Origin: Peribacillus kribbensis DSM 17871
GTDB lineage: Bacteria > Bacillota > Bacilli > Bacillales > DSM-1321
Reading direction: 5' to 3'
Assembly (NCBI RefSeq): GCF_000430765.1
Contig: NZ_KE387241.1
Span: 205,617 to 269,616, forward strand
DNA: 64,000 nucleotides
Shown here piece after piece: positions 62,237 through 64,000 of the stretch; the stretch's first letter is position 1, and every line of letters starts with the position of its first letter. Position numbers and translations under genes: made by a program. The notes beneath the pieces were generated by a model, which was given only the letters and a program-made list of their open reading frames with translations, was not told where the DNA came from and searched no databases.

Positions 62237-62256
62237 CACCAGGGAAAACCCTGGTG
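62237..62256 (-). terminator. Hairpin after DUF402 gene
   Basis: CACCAGGG/CCCTGGTG stem with an AAAA loop, extended by ATAAG/CTTAT on the flanks; weak T-run on the minus strand. Confidence 0.75.
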
Positions 62257-62262
62257 CCCTTA

Positions 62263-62820
62263 TTATTTATACGAACTTAATTTTACTCCAGCTCCCCGGA
62301 CCCCTTTTCCGATATAATTTTCGCTGGCCTTTAACAGTAAGAAGTTTCCTGATTTGTGCATGTCGATCAGCATGGAAAGTGTCTGGTAAGCTGAATCAAA
62401 TTGTTCTTTTGTTATAGCATTGGATTGGAGAGCATCGGCAAGCTCGTCTTCATCAAGGATAAAATACTCGCCGTCAGGCAAAATTACAAGATCGAGATAT
62501 AAGTCATCATACCAGGGGATACCATTATCACCGATTCCATGCTGCCAGCACACATCCATATACCATTGGATGATCCGCCCTTTGGTATCAACAACGGCGG
62601 TTACTGTGTAACGTTCCCCTTCTGGAAAAAGTTGTATCCAGCTGTATCCCTCCTCAACGATGCATTGAGTGATGCCATTGTAGGTGACAAACAGAGGCTC
62701 GCGGATCTTCTCGAAGTCAATCCGGGTCCACATTCCGTTATAATCAGTAGATCTGCTGCTATGGAATTGACTTGCAAGCAATCGGCTCCAATTTTCTCGA
62801 TCTGCTTTTTTCCTTTTCAT
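62263..62820 (-). CDS. DUF402 family protein
   Basis: A 185-residue protein of the DUF402 (FomD/YgaC-like) barrel family. The pattern is GITQCIVEEGYSWIQLFPEG, AVVDTKGRIIQWYMDVCWQH, DLYLDLVILPDGEYFILDED and ADALQSNAITKEQFD. Members are metal-dependent nucleotide hydrolases in characterised cases. AGGGAGCGACG precedes the ATG. Monocistronic. Confidence 0.87.
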   Translation of the reverse strand: MKRKKADRENWSRLLASQFHSSRSTDYNGMWTRIDFEKIREPLFVTYNGITQCIVEEGYSWIQLFPEGERYTVTAVVDTKGRIIQWYMDVCWQHGIGDNGIPWYDDLYLDLVILPDGEYFILDEDELADALQSNAITKEQFDSAYQTLSMLIDMHKSGNFLLLKASENYIGKGVRGAGVKLSSYK

Positions 62821-62879
62821 CGTCGCTCCCTTTCTTGTCTTTTTTGTTATTTTAACAGAATACCCAAAAAAGTGTGATA

Positions 62880-63208
62880 ACTATTTACTCACTTAGCATT
62901 TTTGTTGATAAAAACGGCGCTCAAAGGGGATTTCACCCCTGAGCATGGATGTTTTACTGCGCAAGGATTGTGGGAAGTCTATTATAAGGGCCAAAATCAG
63001 TGAAGGAACATGACGCACAGCCTTATACAATAAATTTATGAATAGCTTGGAAAAAGCCCTATATTCATAGAATAAGACAAAGTTCCTGTGCATCACACCC
63101 TGCAAGATGACTCGACATTATTGCCTGCCAGTCAGCAGCAAGCCGAACTGGATACCGCCTTCCCTGACAGCCGGGGCTTTGAACTACATACAGATAAGAG
63201 GGCGTTTT
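62880..63208. other. Intergenic region of unclear content
   Basis: A 70-codon minus-strand frame (62893-63105) ends LRGEIPFERRFYQQKC and a plus-strand frame runs from 63107, but neither has a ribosome binding site. The stretch 62915-63020 is more GC-balanced and might be a relic of a mobile or RNA element. Nothing can be assigned. Confidence 0.35.
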
Positions 63209-63505
63209 ATGACAATCATCCTATTTCTTAGAGTTATTTTTACATTGGGAATCTTACTTGGTGCATTTGGGTTTCTATACTCAGCCATGGAAAAAAGAAC
63301 ACAGCAGAAAAAACTTCTGCTGCTATTCGCCTTCCTGTTGTGCTCAGCCCCCCTCTTATGGGCCGGGATAACAGGGGATCATTCCGCGGTTTTCAACATT
63401 GTCCAAATATTTGCCTTTACCTGGATGCTCACCTGCATCTTTCTATTTCTGGCCATGATTCTAACCGTCATCAGGATTGTCAGAAATCATATCAACCATG
63501 AATAG
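63209..63505 (+). CDS. Small membrane protein, 98 residues
   Basis: Three hydrophobic helices (about 3-22, 32-50, 62-88) and a short basic tail. AGAGGGCG lies 7 nt before the ATG; the longer frame from 63107 has no site, so 63209 is chosen. No family recognised. It is the last gene before the tandem repeat. Confidence 0.65.
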   Translation: MTIILFLRVIFTLGILLGAFGFLYSAMEKRTQQKKLLLLFAFLLCSAPLLWAGITGDHSAVFNIVQIFAFTWMLTCIFLFLAMILTVIRIVRNHINHE

Positions 63506-63650
63506 AACATTATGGGCGGGAACGCAGAAAGTTTCCGATAGGGCGGAATCAGATTCATTGAGTTGTTAGTGGATCATTGCACATGGACAAATCTTTTCCA
63601 GGAGGAGAAGGAACCTTGGCAGCTTCGGACTGATTTCGTCAACGGATCAC

Positions 63651-64000
63651 AAAAGCTGTCCGAACTCAGATCCACTTCGGACAGATTGCGGACCCTGGTC
63701 TCAAAAGCTGTCCGAACTCAGATCCACTTCGGACAGTTTGCGGACCCTGGTTCTCAAAAGTTGTCCGAACACTGATCCACTTCGGACAGTTTGCGGCACC
63801 TAGTCTCAAAAGGTGTCCGAACTCAGATACACTTCGGACAGTTTGCGGACCCTGACCACAAAAGTTGTCCGAACTCAGATCCACTTCGGACAGATTGCGG
63901 ACCCTGGTCTCAAAAGCTGTCCGAACTCAGATCCACTTCGGACAGCCTGCCATCGCTAAGCTTAAAAGGTGTCCGCATCCAGCAATATTCCCGCACTTCA
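63651..64000. repeat. 52-bp tandem repeat array running off the window
   Basis: Units start at 63651, 63703, 63756, 63808, 63860, 63912 and 63964 (period 52, once 53). Each begins AAAAG and holds TGTCCGAA, an 11-nt loop and TTCGGACA, an 8-bp hairpin, then GTTTGCGGACCC. Copies 1-6 are nearly alike; unit 7 is degenerate and reaches the window end. A weak seventh-like trace precedes unit 1. No gene lies within. Confidence 0.92.

Noticed and set aside
63666-63884. Minus-strand ORF inside the tandem repeat
   Set aside because: It is a by-product of the repeat; the translation is just the repeated unit and no start signal is present.
63651-64000. CRISPR array
   Set aside because: Whole 52-bp units are alike from end to end, so there are no unique spacers, and no cas gene is near.

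Overview
The window looks like a stretch of a Bacillaceae chromosome (Bacillus, Mesobacillus or Cytobacillus type). The reasons are the strong AGGAGG-type ribosome binding sites with frequent GTG and TTG starts, the dense Rho-independent terminators, and low-GC Firmicute families such as a YugN-like protein, a YlaI/DUF2197 zinc-ribbon protein, a YvbH-like PH protein, DagK next to an RlmCD-type methyltransferase, UppP, a YhcF/YhcG-type GntR-ABC module and a PAS histidine kinase of the sporulation-kinase type. I saw no rRNA, tRNA, CRISPR array or intact insertion sequence.

Layout. 1-8.9 kb: a minus-strand NMT1/THI5-type ABC importer with a PLP aminotransferase, led by a decayed iron-type alcohol dehydrogenase gene, then SstT, an MscS channel and a flavodoxin-fold oxidoreductase. 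9-12.4 kb: a decayed accessory patch with two frameshifted genes, an AT-rich ArnT/PMT-type glycosyltransferase and the tail of a serine recombinase. 12.4-28 kb: two TrmA/RumA-family RNA methyltransferase paralogues frame a signalling and stress region with an ECF sigma/DUF4179 pair, dipeptidase E, a diguanylate cyclase, a rare EAL-PAS-histidine kinase fusion, a PhoP-box-controlled phytase-like protein and more gene remnants. 28-33.5 kb: small hydrophilic proteins, a cell-wall-anchored surface protein, a SET-domain protein and a lipoprotein sortase with a fibronectin-III-like tail. 33.5-44.4 kb: mostly housekeeping genes (O-methyltransferase, DagK, EAL protein, ATP pyrophosphatase, EmrE-type exporter, ECF sigma, NAD(P)HX repair, luciferase-like oxidoreductase). 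44.4-52.2 kb: a flavin-based membrane electron transfer set (RnfD/NqrB-like, ApbE, FMN-binding protein, OmpR/histidine kinase pair, di-heme membrane protein) with UppP and MntH between. 52-57.7 kb: esterase, monooxygenase-like protein and a GntR-ABC module. 57.8-59.9 kb: a compact four-gene operon combining a B12-binding sensor, its partner domain, a PAS-STAS protein and an ABM-fold protein. 60-64 kb: acetate-type symporter, DUF485, DUF402, a small membrane protein and a 52-bp tandem repeat running off the right edge.

Three linked systems stand out. (a) Five copies of a promoter-like motif, TGATCC-16 nt-CGTTTAC, lie only in front of the surface protein (four tandem copies) and the sortase (one copy), which suggests one dedicated ECF-type sigma factor for enzyme and substrate. 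(b) Direct repeats of a TTTTAA-type hexamer with 11-bp spacing, each set exactly 11 nt before a -10-like hexamer, precede both the FMN/ApbE/RnfD-like operon and the distant di-heme membrane protein; the adjacent two-component system is the likely regulator. (c) The B12-STAS operon looks like a light- or cobalamin-sensing module without its own DNA-binding domain. All assignments were made by reading the sequence; no database search was run.
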